Below, piece by piece: positions 33,031 to 45,764 of a DNA stretch of 64,000 bases (positions are counted from its first letter, which is position 1; every line of letters starts with the position of its first letter). The notes beneath the pieces were generated by a model. That model had not been told where the DNA came from. It saw only the letters and a list, made by a program, of their open reading frames with translations, and did no database searches. The position numbers and the translations under genes are program-made. This DNA is from Thuidium tamariscinum (lineage: Eukaryota; Streptophyta; Bryopsida; Hypnales; Thuidiaceae). The stretch is from NCBI GenBank assembly GCA_947034885.2, contig OX344756.2, forward strand, positions 12,396,098 through 12,460,097, read 5' to 3'.

Positions 33031-33748
33031 GGGTTGTTGCAAGAAACATTTACCGGTTTTGGCTCAAAATGGCTCAAAATCCTGTGAGTCTTGTGACTTT
33101 TGGAATTATTATTTTTTAAATTGAAAAAAATATGGATAATTTGAAGAGCAATGAGAATATTGTGTCTCTTGAAATTCAGACCTAGGAATTTTTTTTCTCT
33201 AAATGTTATAGACAATGGAAAATACAAATGAAAATAGCTTTTTTTTTCACTAATTTGGTAAAAATAGTCAAAAAATTCAAAAAATGAAAATGAAATTTTT
33301 TTTTTCTCCAATTAAAGGTCTTTTTTCCAACAAATTTCATCTTTGGAAAAAATAAATTTTATTCTCCACACTTGCGCAAAGTCAGCCACTTTGATGACAT
33401 GTGGAGGTTGAACAGTATAGTATTTTCAAAAAATATCTTTGTGGTCTTGTGTAAATTTAGGTGAGGTCCTTAATTGCCAATTTTCAGCTCAAAATTTGCA
33501 TTTTTGGGACTAAAATCCCCCCCCCCCCAAATGGCCAAAGTAGACACCCAATTGGGGGCAGTTTAAAAATAATAAAATAATTTTGAAAAAGTTGAAAAAA
33601 TTAAGCAAAATGTATAACTTTTGTAGGCACCTTCATTTCAAGTTTCAAATCAAATGAACAAAAGATGCAAAAGTTATGAGCAAAAAACTACCTCCTAAAG
33701 GTCAAGGGGCCGGACAAAAAAAAGGACAAGTGTTTCTTGCAATCACCC
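33031..33748. mobile_element. Family A element A3, 718 bp
   Basis: GGGTTGTTGCAAGAAACATT at the left and TGTTTCTTGCAATCACCC at the right. Flanks AATT (33027-33030) and AATC (33749-33752) agree at 3 of 4 bases. The interior differs from A2/A4 but matches A5 (TTTTGGCTCAAAATG near the start, AGGTCAAGGGG near the end), so it forms a second subfamily. Non-coding. Confidence 0.85.
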
Positions 33749-36700
33749 AATCATCGAATCTTGTTTGAAATTTCAATATTTTTTTTAGTTTCATTCAATT
33801 TAGGTCTTAAACTTCATCTACTCATATTTCACTCAATTTGAATCTATTTTGTATATGTGATATGTTTTTGGAAACCTGTGGACTTCAATTAATCTATGAG
33901 CTTCCAGATTCAAAACTAGTTTTGAATACTATGACTTAAACTTGAAACTTGGCTAAAGTTTTGAATGGCTAACTTTGAAAATTTTTAAAAAGAAAGTAAT
34001 CAACAACTTACTTGAAGAGGAAAATCATCTTGAAATTTATTTAACAATACTTTTCTATTCCAATGCATTTGCTATGATTGGTTGCTAAAAGAGTTTTTGC
34101 TTATTGCTTGAAACTGAAGTTTCAATAGAAAATTTGGAACTGAATTTTCAATTACTTCCTTCTATTCTTTTCTTCTATTTTTTTTCCTTCAATACTATTC
34201 TAATTCCATTATTGTATTCCAAAAACTAACTTTGAATATTATGTAATACTTGTTCCACTGTGACCTTCTATCAACTTTTCAATCAAGTTATTGTATTATC
34301 TCAACCTAATGGTATAATCATTTTTCAAGGATTCTCACTAATCTTTTTAACCCATTAAGGATTGGTTGCCGACTTTTTAGTTGATATTGACTCATTTTCA
34401 TTAGTAGCCAAAGTTTTAGAATGAATTTGGATATTGAAAAAAGAGTCAATGTGTTGAGAATGGTGAATCAAATTCATTGAGACAAGAATTACAACAATCC
34501 TTGTTAGCATGAGGTTTAGGGGTTGAAAAAACTAACAAAATATGGGCTAAATATACAAAAATTTCCAACAATAGAACCTTCAATAGCCAAAAAAATTACT
34601 ATAGTGGCCCAAGTACTCATGCCAATTTCATTATTGCGATTAAATCTTTAAAATGCATTACAATTTTTTTTCCATATTTAGCTTAGGACTAGAAAATGTT
34701 TTGTCCACTTCTAAAATCAACCATGTCTCAATTTTTCTTTAAAATCCCAATTTGCCTATTCATCCCTTCCATAGTTCCATTTAGAAGATGAATTGTGAAA
34801 GTTCTACTTTTGAACTATGAGAGATAGTCTAAGTTTCTTCCTTGCTCGAGGTCCCTAACTTCTTCTAAAGTCAGGATTTTGGCAAAGAAAGGATGTTAAG
34901 TGTTGAATATTCTATTCTACTTCCCCTTCTAACTTTTTCCTACACTACTCTATAGTTAATTCTAGTTTAAGACATGACCCTTTGAAGCCACTTGTGATCA
35001 TTTATCTAATTTTTAGTTTTTTGAATTAAGATTAAACTTCAAAATTGGTGGTCCAAAAAAAATTTGGCCAAACAACCCACTAGTGTGCATAGTCCAATAG
35101 TCAATCACAAATAGTCCAATTAGTCACAACAATTAATTAATCTTAATACCCCATCCGAATCTCAAGAACTTGTTAGTTTCAGCAATGGGATGGCTTAGTT
35201 GGTCCCAACCATGTGGCAAGTTGTAGTTGGTTGGAACTTTGTTACAAGGAAAAATGACTAGGCAGTAAGGTGAAGGCATGGGTAGTGCACAACAACTAGT
35301 CTAATACCAATTGAATGGCTCTTGACCTAGCTTGAATTGCTTCCACTTAGCTTGAAGGCTCTTGGTTTGATTCAAGTTGCTTCAGATTGATTTTCATTTT
35401 TTGGCCCTTAGATTTTATGACAAATTCAAAATCTTTCCAACACTTAGTCTAATATTTTTAGAACGTTTAAGCAACACAATTGTCCTTTCAAAGATCTAAA
35501 TTTTAAAACAAATATTATGGCATAATTTGAAAGGCTTAGTACTAATCCAAAATTGTTGATAGAAATCACTACTTGCAACTAGATTTGATTTCCTTTGGGA
35601 GGCTATATTTACACTTGATAGAATGTTTGGTCACTAATTCTTTTTAAGACTAAATTTGGGCTTCAAAAATTAAATTTTTGAAACCAAATTCAATGAGATG
35701 GCAAAATAAATTATCTTGGGGAGATTTTCTAAGACTATAGGTTCAAGGTTTTGCCATATTTTCAAAAATTCTATCCACTCAAAACATTCAAAGTCAAAGA
35801 TTTTCCATCCCAAATGGAATTTACAAAAAATCAAGTACAAAATTTGACAAGACAATTTTTTAATACAAATACCTTGAAATTATAACATTTGTTACTAGAA
35901 AATGTTAGTACAAAGTACATGTGTAAATACTTGTTAGTACAAAATACTTCAAAGTCAAACACCGATGGCCCCCCTAAACAACACTGCTAAGGTATAAAAA
36001 AAATGAACCCTAGGTTTACTACAAAATATAACAAAAAATACAACCTCAACAAATGGCCAAAGTTAGTGCACAAAAACTTCAATAAAAACTCACAACAACT
36101 TCAGTAAGTTAAAAAATGAATTATAACAACATCAACAAAGGTTAATAAGATTTAAAGGGATCCTAAAGTTTTTCAAATCTTGAAAAATATAAAAAATGTA
36201 GCTTGAAATTCTCCAAAACATACATGCTTGCAACTTTAGCTCAAAAATAACCAAAAATGTCTTACAAATGGACCAACTTGTTAGAATGACAAAAAATGGC
36301 TATAAAGGGTGAAAAAAGATGAAAAGAGGTGCCTTTAAATAATCTCCCAAGGACACCCACCTCCTCTCATTTCATTTCAAAAGTCTTATCATTTAGGATT
36401 TTCATCTTAAATTACCAATTTTGACTTTTTACACTACACCAAAACTCTAACTTTTGGAGAAATGCTCCAAATAAAAAATGGATTGTGTCATTGGCTTCAA
36501 AAATCCACTTTTAATCTATTAAAGTCTCCACCTCCTTTTAATTGAAGAAAACACAACAAAACCTGGTACCGCCTTAACCATATAAAGTTATAAAATTTTA
36601 ACCTTTGGAGTGTGACTTCTCTAAGAAAAGTAACTACACTAAAAATGATGTTTGGTGTTAGCATTACTCTTTACAAACCATGACACTAAATATCATTAAA

Positions 36701-37020
36701 ATTACTAAAGTAAATAACATTGAATCTAATTTCTAATAGTAAAAGTACTCTATCGTAAATTTGAAATATGAAAAGGTTTTCATTTAGTGTTAGAACATAT
36801 TAAAAAAATTAATTTGCAAAGGAAAAGATTGAAGACAAGGAAAATAATGGAAGGAATAGAAAATGTGGAAAACATTTATAATGAAGGAAGTTTTTGAACA
36901 TCAAATAAGGAAAAAGAAATTAATATATAGAGATAATTAAAAAAAATACATATTTCATATTTAAGCTGGAACTTATTGGCCTCAAAAGCATGTTTCATGC
37001 TTGGTTATAATTTCCTGCAA
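33749..37020. other. No gene recognised
   Basis: AT-rich. About 34335-34525 has inverted ends resembling family B (AACCCATTAAGGATTGG and GGTTTAGGGGTTG) but is too short and diverged to call. About 36330-36600 is related to about 6000-6230. Confidence 0.5.
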
Positions 37021-37029
37021 ATGTGGAAA

Positions 37030-37810
37030 GTGTTTGAATTGACACTCTAAGTGCCATCAACACCCAAAGCCATACCTAATCTAATCATAGCTTTCCTAGC
37101 ATATGACATATTATCATATTCTACCTTTTAATTCACATCTTTAATGCTATCTGCAGCCAGCTATAGGAAAAAAAAATTCTCGAGTTTGTAAGTTTTTCTC
37201 ACTATTGTCCATCAACTCGAGGAATATTTTGCCAAGCATTAGTTGCAATGAGCTTAGCCTTCTTTGCTTCCCATCGCTTGGTCCAAGTGTCCTTGACCTT
37301 GAAGATGATAAATGTGTCCACTGATTGACATAAATGTATAGAATACGGTGGTAAATATCTAAAATTGGCCTATTTTGCTTCCAAAATAACCATTAACCTT
37401 GAGGTTATATTATGGCCAGTACAATTGTCAATCCAAATGACTCTTGTATGGCCTTGAACATCAATTTGGAAGGCTCGGGATTCAACAAAGAATTCAACAA
37501 AAAGAGGTTGGTGCATCCAACTTTTAGACCAGGTTCTATAACATATCCTTGGAATATTATCTTCTAGGCCTTGAATAGAATAATTGTTATTGGAATTGGT
37601 AAAAATGAGCATAGGGGCTTCAATCATTAATCGACAACCCCCGGAGATTCTAATGACCATGGTCATAGAGTCTCCACCGGAAATCACTTTGGCATACTTG
37701 ACACTTGTATCCCCCTAAATCCTAACATTTAATCATTGTCTAAATTCACGACAAAATGAGTTTCATCAATGTTTTCCATGAGATTTTCATCAAAAACATC
37801 AGTTTGGAAC
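37030..37810 (-). pseudogene. DDE_1 (pogo/jerky-like) transposase, decayed
   Basis: On the minus strand the order of a DDE_1 transposase is readable. It starts ENIDETHFVVNLDN (first Asp, about 37753-37785), then SGGDSMTMVIRISGG, PMLIFTN, WMHQPLFVEFF and VIWIDNCTGHN (second Asp, about 37410-37440). It continues YLPPYSIHLCQSVDTF (third Asp, about 37310-37340), WTKRWEAKKAKLIATNAW and a worn C-terminal YARKAMIRLGMALGVDG. The second and third Asp are separated by 36 codons including one TAG. Several stops and frame breaks show it is not functional. The N-terminal DNA-binding domain was not found upstream. Confidence 0.85.
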
Positions 37811-38029
37811 CTCCTAAGTGGTGTTTTGTTGTAAATTCATACAAAGTGTACGAATATATTATAATATGTTTTATTGAGTAGCTTCAAGGTGACGATAATT
37901 TTTTGAATAACTTCAAAGTAAGGCTGTTCTATTGAGGTATACAACATCTATATAAGAGGATGGTTTTGCGTTAGAATTTCATTGAATTTCATTAGTGAAT
38001 TTTGTTTTGTATTTTAGAATTAGAATGTT

Positions 38030-38475
38030 GAACTAGAGGGTTTTTTCTGAGTCTCAAGATGAAGAACCTCAACTAGAGGCTGAATTTGAACTTTCACTAT
38101 TATAATTGCCAGATGAACTTCTTCTATTGCAAAATCTTCTATTGTTACACGAGCATCTTCGAATGAAGTTGGACCTTCTCAACCACCAAAGTAACTTTGT
38201 GTAGAGTAACGATGGTACGGGAACCTTCAGCATGATGCTCAAACTTTAATGATCTTGTTGCAAGTTGGGTGTGTTGAATCCGAAAACTATGAAGTAATAT
38301 TTGAAGGGTGTTTTGAGGATTTAAACAACAAACAATACTTTGGTATAGTTAGGCCTATCGAGGGGAGTCGGGATCACAAACAATGGTTAGAAGGGCCGAT
38401 TAATCTCTTAACAAAAGCGGATCGTACTGATAATGTCGCTGTGACAATTAAACGTATCCTCAAGTTTCTATAGAT
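38030..38475 (+). pseudogene. Unrecognised decayed ORF, copy 1
   Basis: The longest intact piece (38249-38473) reads MILLQVGCVESENYEVIFEG, then KQWLEGPINLLTKADRTDN and VAVTIKRILKFL. Upstream, another frame gives EPQLEAEFELSLL. A diverged copy lies at 57690-58145 on the opposite strand, with LVILLQIGCVEPDTREVTFD and ETQLEAELEFSLSQLSD, so this was once a protein shared by dispersed copies. It lies about 220 bp from the DDE_1 remnant and is divergent to it. It may be the second gene of that element (inference). Confidence 0.55.
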
Positions 38476-38939
38476 GGAGTGAAGCTTCGATTAAAACTCT
38501 AGTTTTTTTACCTCTAACAAGCATTTATTGAAAGTTAGCTCTTAATTTTATACTTTAAGTATTTTATTGTAATCACAGTGTGTAATTATAAATGTAGAAT
38601 GAGAAATTGATGATAGTATATTAGTTTGAAGTTTGGAGATAAGGGAAAGTGTGAATGAGGATGTTGTTGAACTCTTAGGTGGGGTCTTAGTAGGGTCATG
38701 GGCTGATGTGCACTACTCTTCACTTATAATGAAAAGGAAAAAAGGAAAAAGATGCTTAATTTGTGTGTAGAAGAAAGAAATGTGTGTGTATGTGTATTTT
38801 AGAGGTTTGAAGGTCAAATTTTGGGTGATGTAGCTCATTGAGCATGACCAATTAAATAATAAAAATTTGGCATTCTATTATTTGTATTTAAAGATTTTTA
38901 AAGAGTGTTTGCAAGTTGAATTTAAAACTAAGAGTCAAA

Positions 38940-39700
38940 AGTTATTAAGGTTTGAAATTGTGAAGATCCAAGGATCTTCACTGAAAGGTTAGAGGCTTCA
39001 GTAAGTCATAACTTTTGAATCATTTGATTTCTTGACTTAAGATTTGAAGAGTGTATTATTCTTGTTTATATCTTTTTTAAAAGATATTATACTTGTCATT
39101 TGGAGTTTTTATTAAGAAGTTATGAAGTACTAAAGTTTAAAGTGAAGATTGAATTTGAAGGAGGGAGGCTATATCTTCGATGCTTACAACTTTTGGTCAG
39201 TTTTTTTGATGAAATTGAAACTTTGAGAAGTACTAGATCATTTTTTTATCTTTTCAAATTGAGTTTATTTATATAAATTGGAGCTTTAGTGTAAAAGTTA
39301 TGTAGTACCAAAGTTTGAGGAATTTTTTACCTTCTTATTTAAGAAAGCCGAGACTCTACCTCTTACAACTTTTGGACAATATGTTAGATTATTGTGATAT
39401 TTTCACAAGTTATATAAGTTAGTGAGAGATTTATAAATTGCTTTCACACTTAGTATTTGGAACTTGAAATAAAAAAATATTGAGAATTAAAGAGTTAGTG
39501 ATTGATTAGTAAGGGAGAAGAAGACCTCTACTTTACTCTCTAATAACTTTTGGATTATATCTTAGAATAGGCTCAAATTTTGTAGGTAATTAGATTGTAA
39601 TATTATCTTTCTAAATTGCTAAAGCACTTAGAATTTAAGTTCTTAGAGCATCTGTGTTTTTAGAGCATTTCTGACACTAGATTGAGGGCTGTAACTAGCG
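38940..39700. repeat. Tandem array, about 180-bp units
   Basis: The anchor (A/T)CAACTTTTGG(A/T)(C/T)(A/T) recurs at about 39008, 39186, 39363 and 39545, a spacing of 177-182 bp. Each is preceded by a CTCTACT/GCTT..CTTACAAC block. About four units, strongly diverged. Confidence 0.65.
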
Positions 39701-40303
39701 TGGGACATAGTTTTTCTTAGTTTTTGTTGGAATTTTTTCAAGTTTATGAATGAAAGAAGATTTCAAAACTCAAAATTAAAGATTTGAAATTCAAATGGGG
39801 GAAAATATTGAAGATTCATTTGTGTAGCTTGTGGCTTGTTTTTCCTAACCGATTTTGGAGGCTTGTTTTTGTTTTATTGTTTTGTCAACTTGATTTGGAG
39901 GCTAGTTGTTATTTTAATTTCGCATTGTAAACTTGATCGTGGGCTATGAAGTCATTTTTATAACAACTATTAGCCCCATTTTTTGATTATAGCGACAAAG
40001 TGGAATTGATCACCCACATAGTCAATCTTCTATGTTGTTCTTATCAGTAAAAGGTGCTTCTTGGTCATCGTAGGTTTAAAATTTAAAAGCCGATCTTTTG
40101 GATGGATAGCTTGTAGTTTGGTTGTCTTGTTTTACTCATCTAAGGACTTGTTTCTCATCACACACCTTCACATTATTCTTATAGAGCCACCATATCATTG
40201 GCCAATAAAAGATTAAAGTGAAAATTTAAGTGAAGATTTGAGTTTTCAACACTTATCTGTTATACACTTAACAATTTGCAGCCATGCATCCCATGGTTGC
40301 TAA

Positions 40304-42234
40304 AGTATGAGCAGGGAGCGATGAGCGTTGAGCATTGAGCGACAAACAATGAGCCTTGAAGTGTGACCAATTTTTTTAAATCTTGTAAAAAATTTAAAAC
40401 TTTTCACTATAAGATGCCTATATCTATAGTTAAGAATAAACATTTATGGTTATAAATGAATTTAAGGATGATGAATGGAGATGAATGGGGATGAATGGAT
40501 TTCAATAAAAAAATTGTAGTTGGCTTTGATGGATGAAATACATCTATTGTTCATTGCATTAAATGATAAATATATATTGAATGGGATTAAAAACTTAGTT
40601 GTTTAGGATAAAGATTGATGTTCAAGTACCTTTAATTAAAGATAAAGAAGTTACCCAAAGACCTTCTTTTAATTAATTTGGGAGTTTATTTAAATTTAAA
40701 TTTAAATTTTAAAATTTCATAATTATTTTTTTCAAAAGAAAAAAATGGAATTTGAAAAAAATTAAATAAAATAATAATATAGATGACTCTTTGGATTCGA
40801 GAAGCAATTTTTCATTACTAAAGGCACCTTTCCCACATTAATTTGGAGAAAATTTAAACTACTATTAAAAAAATTAAATTAAATTTTTCAAAAAATAATT
40901 CAAAATATTTATTTCAAATTTTTTTTCAAAAAAAAAATATTTTTATATTTTTTAATTAGGGCTCCTAGAATTCTGAGGAGCCTCTCCTTGCTAGTGCTAA
41001 CTACCAAGAGAAGCCTCCTCGGTTCCGAGCAGCCCATTTGGGGTGCTAAGAAAAAAAAATTCAAATTTTTTTTCAAAAAAAGAATATTTAAAATAAAATA
41101 AATTTTAATTTAATGAAGGCTCCTCGGATTCCAAGGAAACTCTCTTTGCTAATGCTAACTACCAAGAGAAGCCTCCTCGGTTCCGAGGAGCCCATTTTGA
41201 GTGCCAAGAGAAGTTGTTTCGGGGGTATGCGAAGGCTTAAAGTCCTTTAAAAAGGTTCGTTTGTGATAGTAAAAGACTTTTCGGAGCTCAACAAAGGCTC
41301 CTCGGTTTTCGAGGAGCTTCTCTTTACTAGTGCTAACTACCAAGAGAAGCCTCCTCGGTTCCGAGGAGCCTGTTTTGGGTGCCAAAAAAAGTTGTTTCGG
41401 GGGTATACAAAGGCTTAAAGTTCTTAAAGACTTCAGGTCCGTTTGCGCTAGAAGAAGGCTTTTTGGAACTCAACAAAGGCTCCTTGGATTCAGAGGACCT
41501 TTGAACTAAATTACTTTATTTATCTTTAAAAGTATTTTTTGAAATATTAAAAAATAAATTAAAATCAAATTTAATTTAAATTTAAAGATTATCTAAATGA
41601 ATAGAGGGAAGGTGTTTCTAGCAACAAGAAATTTCTCTTCGGATCTGAGGAGCCATTTGTTGATTGAAAAAAAATGAATTTTTTTTATGGGTTTAAACAA
41701 ATTTTGACCAAAAAATTAATTAATTTAAAATATATATATTTCTTTTACCAAAAAGTAATTTTGAATTTTTTTTACCTTTTAAATTACATTAAAAATAACC
41801 CCCAAATTTGAAGAAAGAAATGTCTCCCTAGATTTGATGAGTTGTTTGTTACATTATTTTTTTTCTGTTAATTGAGTATTTGAAATTATTTTTCAATTAT
41901 TTCAAAAAAATGAACGTATGACATGGATGAAATTCATTCATACATCACTTCAATTGTACTACCTTTCATGTTGTGAGAGAGGTTAGGCTATTATTTTTGG
42001 CCCTACCTACAACATTTGAGTGCTAAATAACTACCTTAAATTAAACATGTTTTAGCAATAAATTGATTTCTTGAAAATTTTATTTTTAATAATTTTTATT
42101 TTGGTAATTTTGACATTACTATTTTGGATCTGACATCACTATTTATGACTTTGACATGTCTATTTTTAGTTAAAAAAGATCTTAATGAGCGTTCAAGTCT
42201 AAATGCTTGTCGCTCGTTGCTCCCCGCTCACACT
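40304..42234. mobile_element. Element with GAGC-rich inverted ends, 1.93 kb
   Basis: The left end AGTATGAGCAGGGAGCGATG and the inward-read right end AGTGTGAGCGGGGAGCAACG agree at 20 of the first 24 bases. Each end holds several GAGC repeats. A possible CTA repeat flanks both sides but is offset by one base. The interior holds the CTCCTCGG hairpin array and AT-rich DNA. No transposase is readable, so the superfamily is unknown. Confidence 0.6.
40965..41520. repeat. Tandem units carrying CTCCTCGG hairpins
   Basis: Three units about 160-180 bp long (anchors at 41013, 41171, 41349) each contain CTCCTCGGTTCCGAGGAG, a stem of 8 with a 2-base centre. A second, less perfect hairpin of the type GGCTCCTCGGATTC..GAGG lies about 50 bp before it. 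Between them is GCTAACTACCAAGAGAAGC. The minus frame at 41155-41385 is a product of the repeat. Confidence 0.8.
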
Positions 42235-42334
42235 CTAGTGTCGTTGATTTGGCACCACGATTTGGACCTGCCTTAGTGTGGAATTGTTTTTGTCCTCCCT
42301 ATGTGGCTCCTAGTACATGAAATTGGTGGAGATG

Positions 42335-42706
42335 TTACATTTGCTTCTCCTTCATTACAAAATTGTTGACATTGAGTTCACTAACGAGAAGCCCGAACAA
42401 GGTAGAGACTCCTTTGAGTACAAAAATGCTTTGAAAACGTATTGACCGTGCGGATATAGAGCCCATGGATGCTATGCACAATTTCATCTTGAACCATCCA
42501 CGTAATGATACGTTTGCAGACAACAATGGTGAAAACTTGTTGCAAGTGTCGAGGGGTGAAATTTCTCGGTGGAAGGGCAGCCATGGTGGATCCCCTAGAG
42601 TGGCAAACATGAAATCAGTAAAAGTTAATTTTTTTTTAAAAACAACAACACTTGTTGATGGGTTAGAGGACGAATCTGCGATGCAATGGAAGGCAACAGG
42701 GTGAGC
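42335..42706. other. Higher-G+C, coding-like stretch of unknown origin
   Basis: Overlapping frames exist on both strands (42465-42704 on plus, starting MDAMHNFILNHPRNDTFADN; 42335-42841 on minus). The plus frame has a plausible composition, but neither is recognised. It lies directly left of the 2.3-kb element. Confidence 0.3.
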
Positions 42707-42709
42707 TGA

Positions 42710-45021
42710 GAGCATCACCACCCGCCTGGCAAAATGCGGGTGGTGATGGCTGGCATAATGGGGGGCCCATCGGCTTTGCCAGCCGAGTGGCCAAGGCCGC
42801 CCCACCCATGGCCTCTTATTAACAGGCCATCCTGAATACATGCCAGGTGAATAGTGATTTTGTTACATTCAGTTATGGTGAATAGATCATGCCCCTGGGC
42901 CACATTAGGTAAGAGGTTCTGTAATGGACCATCTTTGGGCTGAAACAGAATTTCAGGGAGGTAGAACTTTTAGAAATATTTTTCAGTAAATTTTCCTTGA
43001 AAGACAAGTAGAATTGATATCTAACCTAAGTTGTTTCATATTTTTCTAAGCTTTGTGGAATTAGCTATCAAAATTTGAAGTTGAAAGGACATAGGGCTCT
43101 AAAATGGTGCCCTAGCTAAAATGTACACTATCGGTACACTACTAAAGGCAAAAGCAACATTTACAATAACTATATATTTAAGGTAGGGCACCATTCTAGA
43201 ACCCGCTCCATTTAAGAGCCTTCTACCTTATTGTTTGTTGAATCGCTGAAATTCTTTGCTTTCTACACACTATTGAATTTGAAATGTCAAAAAAATTGCA
43301 AGAAAAGTTACACAAAAGAAAGGTAAAGCTAAACCTCTAACTCAAATGCTTCTCAATTATCCACAATTTCTTAGATTGATATGAAATTTTAGCCACACAA
43401 AATAGGGTACTATGTGCAACTTTTGTTTTAAAAATTGATAGAAATGGACACTATATGGAGAAGAAAAAAGCCAACGAAGTTCACTGTAATCTTGAAATGT
43501 TAGGGTTATGAACTTCAAATGGCTCCAAACATTCAAAAAAACTTGGATTGACATGAAAACTTTATCAAAATAAGTAGACTTCAAGAGAAAGAAAATCCAA
43601 TAAATTTTATTGATAACAAACATTGGATGAAGGAGATACAAGCTTCCAAAGTTGCAACCATCAAATGCAATTTGCTGAACTCAAATTGAAGTTGTGAACT
43701 TCAATGGGCTTTAAAAAAAATCAATACATCTTGGATTAGTCTAAAATTTTTATCACACAAACTAGAAGAGACAACGCAAATTTTCTAATAAGTTTTATTG
43801 GATTTGGAAATGAAATGCAAAAGTCTTGAAATTCTAGATTACGGCCTAAACCAAAATCTTGGAATCCTAAATTCTATTATTCAATATATATAGACAAATA
43901 AAAAAAATTGTTGCTATAAATGTAGAATCTTGATGAACTTGATATTATTAAACAGGCAACCATGAAATTGGATGTCGGATTGTTGGTGTACTCTAAGCCG
44001 TCTTGAAGCTTTAATCGTGCTCTTCTGCTTCAGAATTTTGTGAGCGAAAATTGGCTCCACTAATCCAAGCAATCAAATCAACTCATTTTGGAGCTTCTAG
44101 AGGACAGGAGAGGAGACCAACAATCAAATAATCAGCTGAAAAGAAAATACCAGAAACAACAACACTGTTCGGGAGAAAACGGGGCAATTCCTGAAGCAAG
44201 ACATTAAATATGATGAATACTAATCGCTGAAATTAAGGTTTTGTGTAGGTACTTCTGACCAACCACAATTTGATTACATAGAAGATACAAGCACAATTCA
44301 AGCATGATTCAAGCTCCGATTATAAGCACGATTCAAGCTTCTGTTCATCAGAAGAACCTGAAGATGATATACTTTTCTTTTCTTATTGCTACGTTTTCAC
44401 TTCCAGTGTGAAACTTGAGCATACTTCCATCATATTTAAGCAGATGCAGATGTTTGATCAAGAAGTGACTTAATTTTGTTGTTGAATATGTGAATTCTAC
44501 CATCTGGTCTAACGGACTTATTGGTGTGTACCTACATATCAGGAAAACCTACAAGGGCGAGAACAAAGTACAAACATACTTCAAGAATGTGGTTGATTTG
44601 CAGATAACTCCCATTTCTGGAGGCCCGGTTCTTCGGTGATTTTATCTTGGCCCATGAGGCATGTGATATGAGGCATCGAATACAAGCATGATCCAAGCTC
44701 TTAAACAGAAATTTTGAAAAATATACAAGCTTCTACACTAGACACCGTTCAAGCGACTCTCAGCAGAGTTACGGCATGAACAGTAACGTCATTCCCCAAG
44801 GTGAAAGATCACGCCCCTCCTAAACCGCCATGCTTTTCTCCTCTTGTCGCTTCCTGCTTTCCAAGCCGCAGGCTGGCCTACAAAACGAGGAGGTTTTTTC
44901 AGGCGGAGAGTGCTTGTAGGCCGCTCCGACGGACAGGCCATTCAATATACCAGACGGGTGGGGCTGATTTCGAGGCCCCTGTTAACAAGTCATCCAAAAT
45001 CCTAGGCGGGTGGTGATGCTC
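42710..45021. mobile_element. 2.3-kb element with GAGCATCACC ends (PIF/Harbinger-like?)
   Basis: GAGCATCACCACCCGCCT at the left is exactly inverted at the right end (45004-45021). Direct repeat TGA flanks both (42707-42709, 45022-45024). Read with one base less TIR, the flank is CTGAG on both sides. Ends are G+C-rich for about 200 bp and share GCCCCACCC(A/G)T further in. Just inside the left end the first 13 bases recur inverted (42736-42748). GAGCATC starts and 3-bp targets suggest PIF/Harbinger, though TGA is not the usual TWA. No transposase was found; 42335-42706 lies outside it. Confidence 0.75.
43094..43204. mobile_element. Small hairpin MITE nested in the 2.3-kb element, 111 bp
   Basis: GGGCTCTAAAATGGTGCCCT is inverted as AGGGCACCATTCTAGAACCC (18 of 20 bases). 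No clear target duplication is visible. Confidence 0.6.
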
Positions 45022-45550
45022 TGAGGTAGGGTTGCAGGTCGTCCAACAAGCAGGCGAGAGATTCAAGCAGGGGAAAGGACGGAAAGGCAGAATATAAAAT
45101 CCCACCCCCCCCCTAAAATCTGTTAATTATAGGAGTAGAGAAAGAAGAAGAGAAAACAACCTAGAATCAAGAATGTATGTGTGGAGATGATACAAGGGGC
45201 AAAAGAGGTAAACAAAGTCGAAAGGCAAGGTAAAGCCAAGGAAGGAAATGACAGAAGGGAAGAGAAGCCAAAAGCGCGCGCATTCAAGTTTAACACTATA
45301 CTGATTTCTTCAAAGTTGAGATTTAGTGTTGTGTGGGGTAGGGTGATAACTATATTAAATATAACCCAATACTAAATATCATTTTTAGTGTAGCCTAGGC
45401 TCTTCAGTAGGTGTAAAAGATTAAGAAAAGACCCCTCTTTGACCTCATTCCAATTTTGTATGCTCCCAAAATGCAAGTAAAACTCCATTGTAATCTTCAA
45501 AATTGTTAATATGTCACTCATTCGTGCACTTTTGGCTAGAAGGGTGCTAT
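45022..45550. other. No gene recognised
   Basis: Contains a C run at about 45103-45112 and a purine-rich patch at 45130-45280. The short plus frame at 45181-45375 has no recognisable feature. Confidence 0.5.
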
Positions 45551-45764
45551 TATGTGAGCATAAAAATATGAGCCTATAAGCTTAAAAGACTATACACCTA
45601 TGATATAAGTGTTTATATATTAGTAATATTCTACATTAATAGTATATATATGCTATAAGTGCCTACATTATAGGTGTTTATGTTATAAATACCTTCAATG
45701 ATTGCATAATACATACTTCTATATATGTTCAAGATTCACATGCTCACACTTTCATGCTCACATA
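45551..45764. mobile_element. Family C hairpin MITE, copy C2, 214 bp
   Basis: TATGTGAGCAT at the left faces ATGCTCACATA at the right. The interior shares CATTATAGGTGTTTATGTT and ACCTTCAATGA(T/G)TG with copy C1. A further partial end is visible at about 63180-63235. Confidence 0.75.

Noticed and set aside
42335..42841. 168-codon minus frame, the longest in the window
   Set aside because: It crosses the left end of the 2.3-kb element and overlaps frames on both strands; no recognisable domain.
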